In this document: positions 1-12,160 of the stretch, piece after piece
How the letters are laid out: each line of letters begins with the position of its first letter
Numbering within the stretch: position 1 is the stretch's first letter
From: Tilletiaria anomala UBC 951
Taxonomy: Eukaryota > Basidiomycota > Exobasidiomycetes > Georgefischeriales > Tilletiariaceae
Direction: 5' to 3'
DNA length: 64,000 nt
Assembly (NCBI RefSeq): GCF_000711695.1
Contig: NW_013546945.1
Coordinates: forward strand, 27,322 to 91,321
Notes under the pieces: model-generated
What the model saw: only the letters and a program-made list of their open reading frames with translations
What the model was told of the DNA's origin: nothing
The model's database searches: none
Program-made: the position numbers and the translations under genes

Positions 1-1185
1 GGACTATTTCCTTGTACGCTCTTCCCTCCTGCCTCTCGTTGTTACCGCCGATAGGCCATCTGGCTGTGCCTAGGGCACAGGTTCGCCAGTGTATTTTCAG
101 TACTCCGAAAATCTCACATCATATATCATCGTAACCTCAAAGCCTTTTCAATACCCTATGCCGATGTGCGACCCACCCGTTTCTGTTGGGATACATTTCA
201 ACGACCCTTTTGCGGGGAAAGGCAATGTGAACCCTTGCAACCCCCACCCATCTCCGCTATGTTTCGCGACGCACTTCATCAACTCTGCCTCATTTTTACG
301 ATTCCTTCCTCGTCCTTTCAACTTCCTTTACCGACCATGCTCTTGCAGCCCGGTTGTAATAACGTCGTAACCACATTGACGGGTATCCTGGGAATTGTGC
401 CCCTCGGAACCACCGAGGGCAGGCAGATCTTTCAAGTCTGCTGCGGAAACACCGCGGTCGAAAGGCAGGCCTTTGAAAGCCGGCCAGGCTCGATTAGGGT
501 TCCGCTTTTCTGTACCTACTTGTCACCCTCAATGAGCTGCTATCTGCCATGAGTCGGTCGTGAAGATATTGAAGGTGTGGATGTGTCATGGCGGCACCGC
601 ATCCCACGCGCTTTTAAGAATTTTAACAGTTTTCAACATTGCAAGCGAAACGTCTGAGACTTTTCTTCCCTAACTCCCGTGTTCCTGAAGCCAATCGCCG
701 TCAAGCAATGCGAGATCATGGAAAAGTGTGAAAGAGCCTATCTCTCTCCATGCGAGCAGCGGTCCGGGTGTTTTCGCTCAACCTCGCATCGCTTTCCATG
801 GCTTTGGCTTGCTTGCTCCGGGTGAGCTGACAAGAGTTGGAACGAGCAATGAAGCCTCGGCTTGTCACGAAGGACACTGGTGGAAAAATGCCCGACATCA
901 GCCAGTGGAGAATTTGGGGAACGTGATCGAATGCTGATCCGATCGTTGCTTCGGGTCGATGTCCCTCCATAGAAGTGGCATGGATTGTCTGCTCTCCGCT
1001 CCTCCCATCCTTCAGACCTGCTCCCTACCGGCTAACACCTTGCACCTGCGACTTAATCTCCTCCTCCTCAACCCTGGATCCATCGCCGATGACTCGGAAA
1101 CCTCTCTCCCTGCACAGCATCGAATCTCCCCTTTTGCGACCCCCACCCCTCGGGTTGCTCCGAACCCTGGCCCCCGCTACACGGC
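1..1185. other. No supported gene at the left edge
   Basis: This stretch holds several short overlapping open frames on the + strand (89-370, 166-552, 959-1624) and a few on the - strand. None shows a recognisable domain, a convincing exon chain or a good start context. The frame at 959-1624 overlaps the lipase pseudogene that follows, but in a different frame, so it is a shadow. The part from about 900 to 1185 should contain the old promoter of that pseudogene. I see no tRNA or repeat here. Confidence 0.5.
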
Positions 1186-2370
1186 ATGTGCTCCCTGTGG
1201 CCCTTGCCCATCTTGCTTGCGCTTGCTAGAGCGTGTTGTGCACTCGGAGGACCGTCTTCACCGTCTCCCCTTCTCGAGAGTCCACCGTCGGTGTGCCGCG
1301 ACGCCTCCCTGCCTACCAAGGACGCGCCGTTCACAGTATCGCGGTCGTTCGTGGACTCCGCGATCTAAAGCACCCGCACCCCTGATGGGACGAGCAAAGT
1401 CGTCCTCGTTGCGCACGGTACAGCTCTTAATGCCTCCAGCTGGTAGAGTGGTTCTTATGGGGACCTGCTGCCGCCAATGCCTTTCCCAGGGGCCAACGGA
1501 GGGTCCACGAATGGCTTTGACGTCTGGACCGTCGACCTCCCCCAAAGCATGCTCGGCGTTGCGCAGGTCAATCCCGAATACATCTTGTGTGCCATCAACA
1601 AAAACTCGCGCTCAAGAGCCATGAACCAAAGTCAAGATTATCGGACATTTGCGGGGCGGTTGTCTCAACACCCTATGGGCTACCACCTTTTGGCTGAGCG
1701 CAACGAGGCTAATCCGCGGCATTATGCGAGTCCTTGCACCATATCACAATGCTGGGTAATCTGTTGCCCTGACCAGCTTCTATCCTGCGCAACACAACGG
1801 CTTGGTATCCTACTTCGACGGGTCCATCGTGCTCCCTGGAGTAAGGTGCATCGTCGGGAACGGGCTGTCCGCCTTGGAAGGCTGCTCGGCGTCTTTACTG
1901 CAGCAGCGCGCATCGTCCAACTACATCATCAAGGCGCAAGAGCACCTCTTCATCTTCTTCATCGTTCCCATCACTGCCGTCTCTACAGGAACCGACTAGA
2001 TCGTCATCCCGCAAGTTTCTGACTCGTTCACCAGCTTGCGGCTACCTGTCAGCGTACAATTTCTACAGTAAATGCTAACTTGTATGGATCGCTGCACATT
2101 ACAGACCACCCTGATATACCTATTGACTGCGCTTCATTCCCTATCTCGTACGCTGCGAAACTGAGCCCGAGCGACCAAGCATCCCCCAGCAAATTTAACA
2201 CAGCGCAGTGCATCAACTTTGCCAACACCGATCTGAATTTCGAGGCTGCCAAGCCGACACTCGACTTCCTCATCAGCCTGGGAACGGACGTTCTCTTCCC
2301 AGGTAGCGCAGCCGCCAAAGCTGAGCCGCCACTAATGAGTTACGTGGCCGCTGCGGGCTTAGAGGCGTGA
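1186..2370 (+). pseudogene. Decayed secreted lipase of the Candida antarctica lipase B (CalB) family
   Basis: Joining frames gives a recognisable secreted alpha/beta-hydrolase. It opens at ATG 1186 with a signal-peptide-like segment (LPILLALARACCAL). Then come KVVLVAHGTA (oxyanion-hole region), VNPEYILCAIN, IIGHLRGG at the nucleophile elbow, STGTD followed by IVIPQVS (catalytic Asp region), ITDHPDIP (catalytic His region) and a C-terminal EPPLMSYV. The order and spacing match CalB-type lipases. It is broken by in-frame stops at 1366 (TAA), 1444 (TAG), 1757 (TAA), 1997 (TAG) and 2069 (TAA). Frame changes fall at about 1612-1631 (frame of 1186 to frame of 1631) and about 2048-2080 (back again). 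The nucleophile serine of GxSxG is replaced by Leu (codon 1649-1651, TTG). The last open part ends at TGA 2368-2370. Introns cannot explain the stops because the flanking conserved residues read straight through them. The family assignment rests on motif order recalled from the CalB family, not on a search. Confidence 0.75.
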
Positions 2371-2560
2371 TATCTTCTCCACCCGGGTCGTGTAACCTTC
2401 AAACGGACATTCATTCGTCGTTTTCTTTACCGTGAAGATTTTTCTGCTTGAATCTAGTATCACGTGTCTCAAGCAAATGCGGCCGAGTTAATTCAGAAAA
2501 GCACCTGCACAAATCTCAGTACTGTGCTCGAATCCTACTCGACTATGTGCGTATATTTAT

Positions 2561-5500
2561 CTATTCTCCAAGTAATGCAAAAGGATTGATGCCGGGGCGT
2601 GCTGCAATTGCGGCTGTCGGTCGCACAGGCTTGTTTCCCCCTGCAGCGGCAGCTCCAGCACTGGCGCCAGCCGCCCGTGCCTGCTTTTTAGCGCGCTTTT
2701 TCTCGGCGCGCGCAGTTGCAAGGTCGATTCCCAGCTGCTCTTCTACCCCTTCCATAATGACCTGGCACACGAGCTTTTCTTCACGCGTCACCGCCGGAAG
2801 AGTGATAAGGGCTGCCTCCCCGGCGCCAGCACCTGCCCCACTTTGAGTACCTTGCGCAAATAGGTATGCCTGCAGCAGCGGCGGCTCGAAAGCGGTGACA
2901 TACGATATCGGTAGCGCGTCCGTCAACAGGAGCGATTGCACGAGCAGTTCAGCGGCCTCGTATACCGCTTGTATGCTGTTTGTCAGGTGAATGTGGCGCG
3001 TGGTTGGCGCAGCCCGCAATGCAGAGGCTGCATGCAGTGCAGCTTCTGCACGTTTCTCAATCTTGGCACAGACGTCAGGCGGCAAGGTGCCGCGTATGGC
3101 CCACAAGCTCGCCAATACTGCAGCGCGAATTTCCTCTGCAGTCCAGTTGAATCGCTTGCTGCTTTCGCCCAAACGCTCGGCTTCGTGCGCAACGAGGAAG
3201 CGCAGGGCAGCTGCAACCATCTGCAGAGAGGTCTGCAGCTGATTGAACGTTGGCGTCTGTGCGCCAAATGCACAGAAGAGAATATCTTTGCGTGTTTCGA
3301 GCCGCAAAAGGGGCGGCGCTTCCGGTAGCGGATCGGCGTCCGTCTGCAAGATTCGATTTTCGAACGGCGGAAGTGGGGATTGCGGCAGGCTTGGAGAGCC
3401 GGGCATTGAGTTGTGTGCAGTTGCAGAAGCCGATCTCGAAGCCTCCTCGAGCGATGCCTCGTGCGCCTCGTATTGCCCGAGCAGATCCAGCAAGGACGGA
3501 GGTAGGTGGCTGCGCGAAGATGAAAGCATTTCCGACAAAGACGATATGACAACGGGGTCACCCTTGCGCCTTTCCCCTGAGCGGACCCACTCGGTGACGA
3601 TGGGCGCTGGCTTGATATGCGCTGCAGCTTCTTGGTCGGCTTGCCGCTGCAACTCGGCGACAGATCCTTCAGAACCAGCGTCCTCATTGTTTTCATGACC
3701 ATCACCAGCTGCTTCGTCCGCCTCATCTCGCATCATGCGCGAAAGGGGCCCCTCCTCATCGGTATCGAAAGAAGTTGGTGTACCCACGCTGATGAGCTCA
3801 TCAGGGTCTTCTTCGCTGGCGTAGTCACCCCCTCCGATCCATCGCACACGTTGTGGCGATGCGTGCGTCTCAGCTTCTGTCTCTGACTGCGAGCCGTATT
3901 CCTCGTCTTGCAGCACGGGCTCCTCAATTTCTCGTCTGGCCCAGCTCATGCCCCATGCGCCAAAGAGCACTGCGCACACCCACCGCCTTAGCTGCCGCGC
4001 AACACCAACATGCACACTGGGGGCGTCAGGGTCTTCTGCAAAGGAGAGAGGGATGCAGATGCGCTGCGTTAGGATATCGACGAGCTGATGATTGAAGTGG
4101 CCTTGCCTATACGCCTCCTGGTACGCTGCGAGAGCGCGCAGGTTTGGACGCATGTTCCACCAGGAAGCGTTGAGCGGCTTGGTGGGCAGCACGTCGATGG
4201 ATGGCTGAGAAACAAAGAATTCGGCAGCGGGCTCATTTAGATGTGGAGCCGCATGGTGCGTCAAGAGCGAATAGACCGCAACACTATCGAGGAGCCCTGC
4301 GATGAGCCTCTCCCGCTCGCCAGAAGCTGTATATCGCTCAACTGATTGAGCGGCAGCAGCGCTCTTGCCGAACTGAGAGGCAGGAAGGCTGCGCAAAGCG
4401 AGGATCTGGTCCAGCACGCACGTTACGAGACCACGTACAGGGTCGATGGCCAGAGCCGTGCTAACTTCAGCCGCTGTGAAGTGGTCGCCGAGCCGGCCGG
4501 AAGGGGTGCTGCTCGACGTGGCTGATAGTGCGCGCCGCGCCGCGGCATCGTTTGCAAATTGTCGCGTGGGTGTAGCGGTCCCAGAAGATGGCGCTGTCCT
4601 CCCTCCATCGCTCCTACCATCCTCCGATGCGGCGCGACCCGAGCTAAGCGTGGAAAAGGCCGGGCCGGCCAATCTGCCTAGGCCCACTCTCCGAGTTGGT
4701 GTTTTTGAACCCCGGGAAACTTCTGGCGACGCAGGCTGTCTTGAGCCCCCGGAACGCCCCAATTTCTGCCACTCTGTCTTGATCAGGCTTGCCACTGCCT
4801 GTATTCGGTCGCAGTTATGCGGCAATCGCTGTTCCAGAAGTAATGTGTACTCTGGTACAGTGTGATCGTTACCGACGAACGCTGCTAGCAGCGGAAGAAA
4901 GGTGGCAGGTATGCCCAAGTGGGCAGCAAGTTTGGTTGGCGAATGTACGGAGAAGCGAACCGCACTCAGGATTGGCCTTGCGGCGGCAGCGGTGTCGTCG
5001 CCTGTAGCATCTTCGCCGACAACTGCAGTTTGATCCGCTAAGACATCGAGCGTGTACACCTCTGCAACAGCTGAGGGAGCTGAGGCTTCTCCGGATGTAT
5101 TTGATGTATTCGTTGCCGGTAGTCGCCTGGCTGTTGCCTTCCCCTTCCTTCCTACGACTTCGAATCCGTCATCGCTCCCTTGTTGCCAATTGGAGGCAGC
5201 AGGCTCCGCGCTGAGATCACCTCCCGAATTTGACACTGGTTCTTGTACCAGATACTCGAAGCTCGCTAAAGGCACGTACCCGCAACCCTCACCCCTCGAG
5301 CAGAGGACGTACATGTCGCTGTCATTGCTGACGGCGTAGCCGCCTCTGCGCTCCGCCTCTTCTGCCACGAGCGAGTCTGCCTCTGACTCGGAAAAGACGA
5401 GCTCAACGCCTTCCTCCCGGAGAGCTTGGATGAGGACATAGGAGAGCAAAGGGGGGATGTAGCCAGCTTGCGCTTGAACGGATGGTGAGGTCCGACTGTT

Positions 5501-6008
5501 TGGGGAGAGGCGCATGAACAGCGAATTGGATCGGAATTGATGCTCTCGTCGGGCCAGGACTGCATCGAGCTTGGTCGGTGGCAGGGGTCCATCGAAGACA
5601 AAGACGGGCTTCAAATTGCATCTCCTGCGATTAAACCAACGAGGCATTGCGTCAGTGCTTTCGTCCCACCATACAACCTGAGGCCGCGATGACTCACTTC
5701 AACACCGTGCAATACCGACGGACATGGGCGTGCCATCGCGCATATTCACCGCCGCGTGTGAGATCGACAAAGTAGTGGAGAAAGTGGTAGAAGATCCAAG
5801 CCCACGCGTCGATCACTAATACTGTGGGCCGCTTGCCGCTTGTTCCTTTAGCTGCTTCTGCTGTAACCGCAGGTTGTGGGCCATTACCTCCTGTTGCCGC
5901 AGGCGTTGCGGCGTGTGGTACTTCATCGTTGATGGCTGGAAATGTCAGCTGGTCGGATATGCTGCGATAGATCTTTTTGACGTAGGACGTCAGATAGATG
6001 ATCCCCAT
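2561..6008 (-). CDS. Asteroid/XPG-like PIN-domain protein (1135 aa)
   Basis: Two exons: 6008..5698 and 5657..2561, with a 40-nt intron (GTGAGT...AAAG, 5697-5658) joined in phase 2. The start is ATG 6008, giving MGIIYLTSYV, the MGI-type N-terminus usual for XPG/FEN superfamily proteins. The open frame continues upstream to 6128 but without a better start. The N-terminal third carries PIN/XPG-like motifs: VLVIDAWAWIFYHF (first acidic residue), VFVFDGPLPPTK after the junction, and FSESEADSLVAEEAERRGG followed by NDSDMYVL. This pattern fits the Asteroid family. The rest is long, acidic and Ser/Ala-rich, with no other domain I recognise. The C-terminus is basic and Ala-rich (KKRAKKQARAAGASAGAAAA). 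Asteroid-family proteins are poorly characterised and nuclease activity is unproven. The gene diverges from the FAD oxidoreductase across about 0.9 kb. Confidence 0.85.
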
Positions 6009-6935
6009 ATCTGAAGAAGCGCACGCCAACCGGCCTGTGGGCGGCTCTTCCCAAAAGAGAGGAAGTCCGCTGCTCTCCGTCGAACAAATGCAACCGTGGC
6101 GGATCTTCTTCCGCGCGAACCTGCACAATCAGCCGCTTATGTACTCCAAATCCCAGTCAGTGGCAAGTATTCATATGCCCTGAGACCATGTGTATTAGCC
6201 AAAATGACATTGCTCGTTATCCACAAGCATACAAGGGTTGCTCGACAAAAGCCTGGGGGTGGATGAGGAAGCTCGACTCGAGGATTACAGTCTTGTCTCT
6301 CGCCGGAAAAAGTGCAAAAGTACGTAAGGTTGAAATGAGCGCAATGAAAGTAGGGTTGTTGCGAGGCGCTTTTTGGCAAGATCCGTTTATTTTTTTCAGG
6401 CAATTCCTGGCGCGATTGGTTGTGCAAAAGGCTATCAAGAACCAATTTATCGTGACTTTTGGAGTGACTTTTGCTTTCCGAAGATTATCGACTATGCGTC
6501 CAAATTTCCAGTCGTTTTTGGAGTCCAATAATACTGACTAATTCCGTTTAAATGAATTTAACATTCTTTTATCAATTTCCAACTAATGCTGGTTCCGATG
6601 CTTGACAGATTAGTTCGACTTTTCGTTCCGCTTGAACCTGCCGCAACAGGAACCGCGGATCATCTCTCAGGAGGCTTATCCATTATAGCTCGTAGATCCC
6701 CCGCAACTGATATGACATTCGAATATATAAACCTTTCCGTTTCGGCAACCCAAGCCCACCGTCCTCCGATCACCCTCCCCTACCCTTCACGTACTCGCCC
6801 CTTCGCCCTGCCCGTCTCTGCTTCATGTTCGAAAGTGCATGCCGCACGGTGAATCCAACGAGCACCCTCCTGGCTTCATGACTCGATAGAATCTGCCTGG
6901 ACTCAACTATCCACAATAGAACTCCGCTCGTCAAG
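6009..6935. other. Divergent intergenic region between the Asteroid-like and FAD oxidoreductase genes
   Basis: About 0.93 kb, noticeably more AT-rich than the flanking genes from about 6340 to 6740. Short open frames on both strands (6188-6541, 6217-6528, 6137-6445) have no recognisable content. The region should hold both promoters; a TATA-like box for the + strand gene is listed separately. Confidence 0.5.
6724..6731 (+). promoter_or_regulatory. TATA-like box upstream of the FAD oxidoreductase
   Basis: TATATAAA lies 205 bases before ATG 6936, followed by a pyrimidine-rich stretch (about 6762-6850). Position and sequence suit a core promoter, but such matches also occur by chance in AT-rich DNA. 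Confidence 0.35.
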
Positions 6936-8971
6936 ATGCGAGCCGGCCACTTGCTGCTCTCGCGTTCTTCGCTTTCGCACCTTCTGCTCATCTTCACGCT
7001 CCTTTCCACGTTTACAGCAGCTAGCTTCGTCCGGAGCCGTGCGCCATCGCCGCAGCGAACTGCTGGTGCCGCCAGCCGCCGCGACCTGATTAGCGACACA
7101 GTCGAGAACATACTCCACCCTGTCATCCACTTTGCACCGACCGTCCTAGGTATCAGTATCAACAACAAGGGACTGCAGCTTGACAATGGCACCAACCCCA
7201 ATGACCCGGTCCAAGTAAGCCAGGCGCTACAGACGCAGCCTCCACCAATCGACCTTGGGCAGCTGCTTCAAGACATCACGCCCAATTATAACACCAGCAA
7301 AACGCTGGACTCTGCCTGCTCGGCCATTCACACCGCTCTGCCGAACAACGACTACGTCGGCCGCGTCTGTACCACCCCCGAGTGCATTCAGTCCACGACG
7401 CATTACTACAATGCTCGTCAAGCCGGCAACCGCCCGGCGTGCGTCACGTACCCAACGAGCAGCCAGGATGTGGTGACAATCATGAAGTTGCTGAGAGAGT
7501 ACGACGTCACATACGCCATCAAGGCTGTGGGCCACTCGACAGGCTACAACTTTACGACAGCTCTCGGCTTCAGCAGCACCACGGGGATCTTGATCGACAT
7601 GTCTAAGATGAAGGCGGTCAGCTACGACGCAAGCACTGGGATCGCACGCTGGGAACCAGGTCAGAGCTGGGGCGAGCTCGCTACGACAATGGCGCAGTAC
7701 GGCGCACAAGTTGTCGGTGGTCGCCTCGGCGCCGTCGGACCCGGCCTCAGCTTTGGCGGCGGCATCTCGTGGTACTCGGGCCAAGTCGGCTTTGCGAGTG
7801 ACACCACACACGCGTTCGAGATTGTCCTTGCGGATGGTACGTTTATCATTGCCACACAGGATAACCAATACAGTGACCTGTGGTGGGCAGCCAAGGTCGG
7901 CATGAACTCGTTCGGTATCATCACCGCCGTACACTCGCGCACGCTACCTGGCACGACCACCTACGGCGGTTCCGTGATCTTCCCGACCGACAAGATGCTG
8001 GACGTGCTCGGCGCCTATGCCAACTGGATCAACGGTGGTGCAGACAAGTGCAAGAAGGGGTTCGTCTTACCCGCCATCACTGACTTTTTTGTTGAGTCGC
8101 TCATCACCCGCCTTAACATCTTCGAGTTCTTCTTTGATGGAACCGACCCAGGAGAGTGCTTCAAGGATTTCAACATCATCAACACGCTCTACGATGACCG
8201 CAAGGTGCAGCCATATCCGGACTTCCTCAACAAAGCGCTCACCAACCAGCAATTTGTCTTTTCTGGCTTCAACAATGCGTTGTACTCCTCGGTGACGGAC
8301 CTCATTAACAAGGACCAGCTGCTTGCAATCTACAATGCATGGGAGGAATAGTGGGTGCGCTAGCATTACCTCTGAACGCAATGCAGCTGACATTACCACC
8401 CGTTGCTCGACCTGCCAGCTCGGTCCAGACATCAGGGGCGTACCTGCAGAACACCCTCAGCTTCTCAGTCATCACCAAGACGGGCCTCGCCGCATCGCAA
8501 GCAAACGGCGGCAACGCGATGGGAGTCTCAGGCGGCGATGGTTATCTCTGGGTTTGCTATGCAGAAGGTTCCATACCCGCCATTGGCGCTCTGATGGATA
8601 CGAAGCTATTTGGCCTGACGCCGCAGGCGGCGCAGGCGGTGCCCAAAAGCCAGCGCAAGCTGCCGCTGTATGCCAACTACGCCCGGCTCGAGCAGAAGCC
8701 GTTCTTGACGTATGGCGGCATCGAACTTCTTCGACAGGTGCGTTTCATGAGTCTTTGGGGATCGACCATGTTGAGCTTACAAGTTTAATGTGTCTGCGTC
8801 GTGCCTATTTTATATTGCAGATCAAGAAGAAGTACGGTGCGTTAACCAAATGAATCGCCAACCATTAGCGTCCACCTTGCCTCTTTTGCTGACACTTTCT
8901 GCTGCGCCTCTTTCTGTGTAGACCCCGACAACTTCATTAGCTCTCACACCACTGGGCACGACTTCTACTGA
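6936..8971 (+). CDS. Secreted FAD-linked oxidoreductase (BBE/GMC-unrelated FAD_binding_4 type), frameshifted
   Basis: The protein starts with a hydrophobic signal peptide (HLLLIFTLLSTFTAA). The FAD-binding (PCMH) fold follows: CVTYPTSSQDVVTIMKLL, AIKAVGHSTGYN with the histidine usual for covalent flavin attachment, GGRLGAVGPGLSFGGGISW, then EIVLADGTFI and WWAAKVGMNSFGIITAV. The C-terminal part ends as berberine-bridge-like enzymes do (KKYDPDNFIS). Exons: 6936..8737, 8821..8836 and 8922..8971, with introns 8738-8820 and 8837-8921 (GTGCGT...CAG/TAG). The first frame stops at TAG 8349-8351 (after AWEE), while the conserved C-terminal part continues in the next frame from about 8346 (GIVGALALPLNAMQL). 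No intron fits there, so one base is missing around 8343-8350, in GGAGGAATAG. Either the allele is broken or the assembly has an indel. Without the shift it would be about 620 aa. The substrate cannot be named. Confidence 0.85.
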
Positions 8972-9718
8972 ACACAATGTATGCATTGCAGCATCCAAGC
9001 GCACAGCCTTTCTTGAATCTATGGATTGTGGTGCATCTGTCTATTCCCATGTGCGCCTAACCTATACATTCAGCGAGCACTAATAGTCCAAGAACTGCCC
9101 CATAAGCCCTCGCTGCCGTTTTACTTGGTTTGGAGCCAGAAGCGAAGGGAGACCACGATGGGAACATGACATACAACAACTGCTGCGGATGTGACACTTA
9201 AAGAAGCTAATAAGAGGGACGGAAGCGGGCCCATACCAGGCAGCAGTAGACCATCACATCACCATGAGCGCACAACGCGCGAGCACGTATCAGGAGGTGC
9301 AAGTCTTTGAGAGTAGCAATTTCCCCGAAGGCGCGCTCGACATGTATGGTACCCTGACATAATGTTCTACTGTATAGAGCTGCTTGCCGATGTGTCTCCA
9401 AAAGCACTGGTTGAGTGTCCAGCCAAACGAGTGTCCCGAATATCGGCGAAGCACGGCTGCCCCCGGAGGGCAAGGGGATTCGCTTCTCGGCCGAGAGTGT
9501 GGATTATATCAACGTCATGTTTCTGTGGTTTTTTCGTTTCCTTCGATGCCGTTCCGCGAAAATCTTCTCTCCTCCGTCCTTCAGCATTGGCTTGTACGTC
9601 GACCAACTCCTTCTCGAGTAACACCACACCATCCATCGACAATTGCCCCTCCGACTCACCCCATCTGGAACGAGTGCAACGAGTCACGCACTGCAGACCC
9701 CAAGCAAGAGCCTTCAGC
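8972..9718. other. Intergenic region upstream of mitochondrial Hsp70
   Basis: About 0.75 kb holding the 3' end of the FAD oxidoreductase and the promoter and leader of the Hsp70 gene. Open frames at 9207-9473, 9367-9720 and 9362-9847 overlap each other and show no domain. I looked for a perfect heat-shock element (alternating nTTCn/nGAAn) and found only imperfect spacing near 9551-9566. Confidence 0.5.
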
Positions 9719-12160
9719 ATGTTCCCCAGGCAACTTCGATCCGCTGCGGGCGGCAGCTCCCGTCTACTCGCTCAGGCCCAGGTGGCTAGCCGACAGCCGA
9801 TGGCCAACGCAGCTGTGAGTAGGCAAGTGTTCATGACTGAATGCTGAGGAGCCAATATTTCGGTGTAGACATCGCATTCTTGGTGTCCCGGCTGCCCCTT
9901 GAAGGAAATGGCCGTGAGGGGTTGGTGGCAAAGGAGGAGGGTGCTGTGCCCAGTCTGCTCAGGTCATGGGTCGGAAATAGGCTGCGCAGTGTTGTCGCAT
10001 GACGATCGCCTCCGTCGCTTGTTCCTTTGGTAGCAAGGAAGGGGTAGAGGAGGAATTAATTATACATCACCCACGCCTTGCCTGGCCGGTATTTGTGCTG
10101 ACATGCATGTCCGACGCCTGCTTGCCTTTGACAGCGCCTGGCGCCACTCTCTGCGCGATGGAACTCGAGCAAGGTCACCGGGCCAGTTATTGGTATCGAC
10201 CTGGGAAGTGAGTACCACATGGCTGCTTTGCTTTTCCTGCGCAAACTATTACTGACCACATGCTCCTTCCTACTATGTAGCCACTAACTCATGTGTTTCC
10301 ATCATGGAGGGTCAGCAGGCTCGTGTCATTGAAAACTCAGAGGGCGGCCGCACAACCCCATCCGTCGTGGCATTTACCAAGGAAGGCGAGCGCTTGGTCG
10401 GTGTCCCAGCCAAGCGGCAAGCGGTGGTCAACCCGGAGGCGACGCTCTTCGCTACAAAGCGATTGATCGGGCGAAAGTTCCCGGACAAGGAAGTGCAAAA
10501 GGACTTGGCAAATGTTCCCTATAAGATCATCCCACACTCGAACGGCGACGCCTGGGTCGAGGCCCGGGGGCAAAAGTACAGCCCTTCGCAGATTGGCGCT
10601 TTCGTTGTCGGCAAACTCAAGGAGACCGCTGCGAGCTACCTCGGTAAGACTATCAACCACGCCGTCATCACCGTTCCCGCTTACTTCAACGACTCACAAC
10701 GCCAGGCCACCAAGGACGCCGGTACCATCGCCGGGCTTGATGTCTTGCGAGTGATCAACGAGCCTACCGCCGCTGCGCTCGCATACGGTCTTGACAAGCA
10801 GGACTCAGCAGTCATTGCAGTCTTCGACTTGGGTGGTGGCACGTTCGATGTCTCCATTCTCGAGATGCAAAAGGGCGTCTTCGAGGTCAAGTCGACCAAC
10901 GGTGACACTCACCTCGGTGGTGAGGACTTTGACATTGTCCTCGTCGAGCACCTCGTCAAGGAGTTCCAGAAGGAGTCTGGCATCGACCTGTCCAAGGACC
11001 GCATGGCCATCCAGCGTATCCGTGAAGCTGCGGAGAAGGCCAAGATCGAGCTCTCTTCGACGTCGCAGACTGACATTTCACTGCCGTACATTACCGCTGA
11101 TGCTTCGGGCCCCAAGCACATCAACATGAAGATGTCGCGGGCGCAGCTCGAGAGCCTCTGCGCCAAGCTGATCGAGCGGACGGTCGAGCCGTGCAAGAAG
11201 GCGCTGTCTGATGCAGGCACCAAGCCGAGCGACATCCAGGAGGTCATCATGGTCGGTGGTATGTCGCGCATGCCGAAGGTGCTTGAGACGGTCAAGAGCA
11301 TCTTCAAGCGCGACCCAAGCAAGGGTGTCAACCCGGATGAGGCTGTCGCCATCGGCGCCTCAATCCAGGGTGGCGTGCTCTCTGGTCAAGTGACCGACAT
11401 TCTACTACTCGACGTCACGCCGCTCTCGCTGGGTATCACCACTCTCGGTGGCGTCTTCACCCGTCTGATCAACCGCAACACCACTATCCCAACCAAGAAG
11501 TCTCAAATCTTCAGCACAGCAGCCGATGGCCAGACGGCCGTAAGCATCGAGGTTTACCAGGGCGAGCGTGAGCTGGTGCGGGACAACAAGCAGCTTGGCA
11601 CGTTCAACCTTGGCGGTCTGCCGCCTGCGCCACGCGGTGTGCCTCAGGTGGAGGTAACATTCGATATCGATGCTAACGGCATCCTCAACGTCAGCGCGAT
11701 GGAGAAGGTATCGAACAAGGCTGCTGACATCACCATCACTGCCAGCAGTGGTCTGAGCGACCAGGAGATCGAGCGCATGGTCCAGGATGCCGAGCAGCAC
11801 TCTGAGGCGGACAAGGCGCGCAAGGCGCTCATCGAGGAGGCCAACCGCGCGCAGAGCGTCTGCGCCGAGACAGCCAAGGCGCTCACCGAGTTTGGCGACC
11901 AGTTGCCCACAGAAGACAAGGAGAAGCTCAACGCGCTCATCAAGGAGACCGAGGAGCTGGCGGCTAAGGGCCAGAATGCCGACGACAGCGTCACCGCAGA
12001 GCAAATCCGGGAAAAGGTCGATGCGACGCAGCAGGCCAGCCTGGGCCTGTTCAAGCAGGTGTACGAGAAGCGCAACAACCAGCAGCAGTCCAGTGGCAGC
12101 AACGGTTCAGATGGTGCCGCTAGCTCGGGCTCCGAGGGCAGCGAGCAAAAGTCGTCATGA
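9719..12160 (+). CDS. SSC1: Mitochondrial Hsp70 (682 aa)
   Basis: ATP-dependent chaperone of the mitochondrial matrix and motor of the TIM23 import machinery. Three exons: 9719..9814, 10135..10207 and 10281..12160. Introns are 320 nt (9815-10134) and 73 nt (10208-10280). Exon 1 encodes an Arg/Ala/Ser-rich presequence ([19 protein letters not shown]). Exons 2-3 restore the Hsp70 opening [18 protein letters not shown] across the second junction. Later come [50 protein letters not shown] and the linker-proximal [14 protein letters not shown], all diagnostic of the family. The C-terminus is Ser/Gly-rich, as in mitochondrial members. Length is close to yeast Ssc1 (654 aa). The first intron is the longest in the window. 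Confidence 0.96.

Noticed and set aside
5658-5697. Possible separate gene upstream of the Asteroid-like ORF
   Set aside because: The 40-nt gap has GT-AG ends, and joining it in phase 2 makes one continuous XPG-like N-terminus, so the two frames are exons of one gene.
9551-9566. Heat-shock element before mitochondrial Hsp70
   Set aside because: The TTC and GAA units are not in the required 5-bp register.
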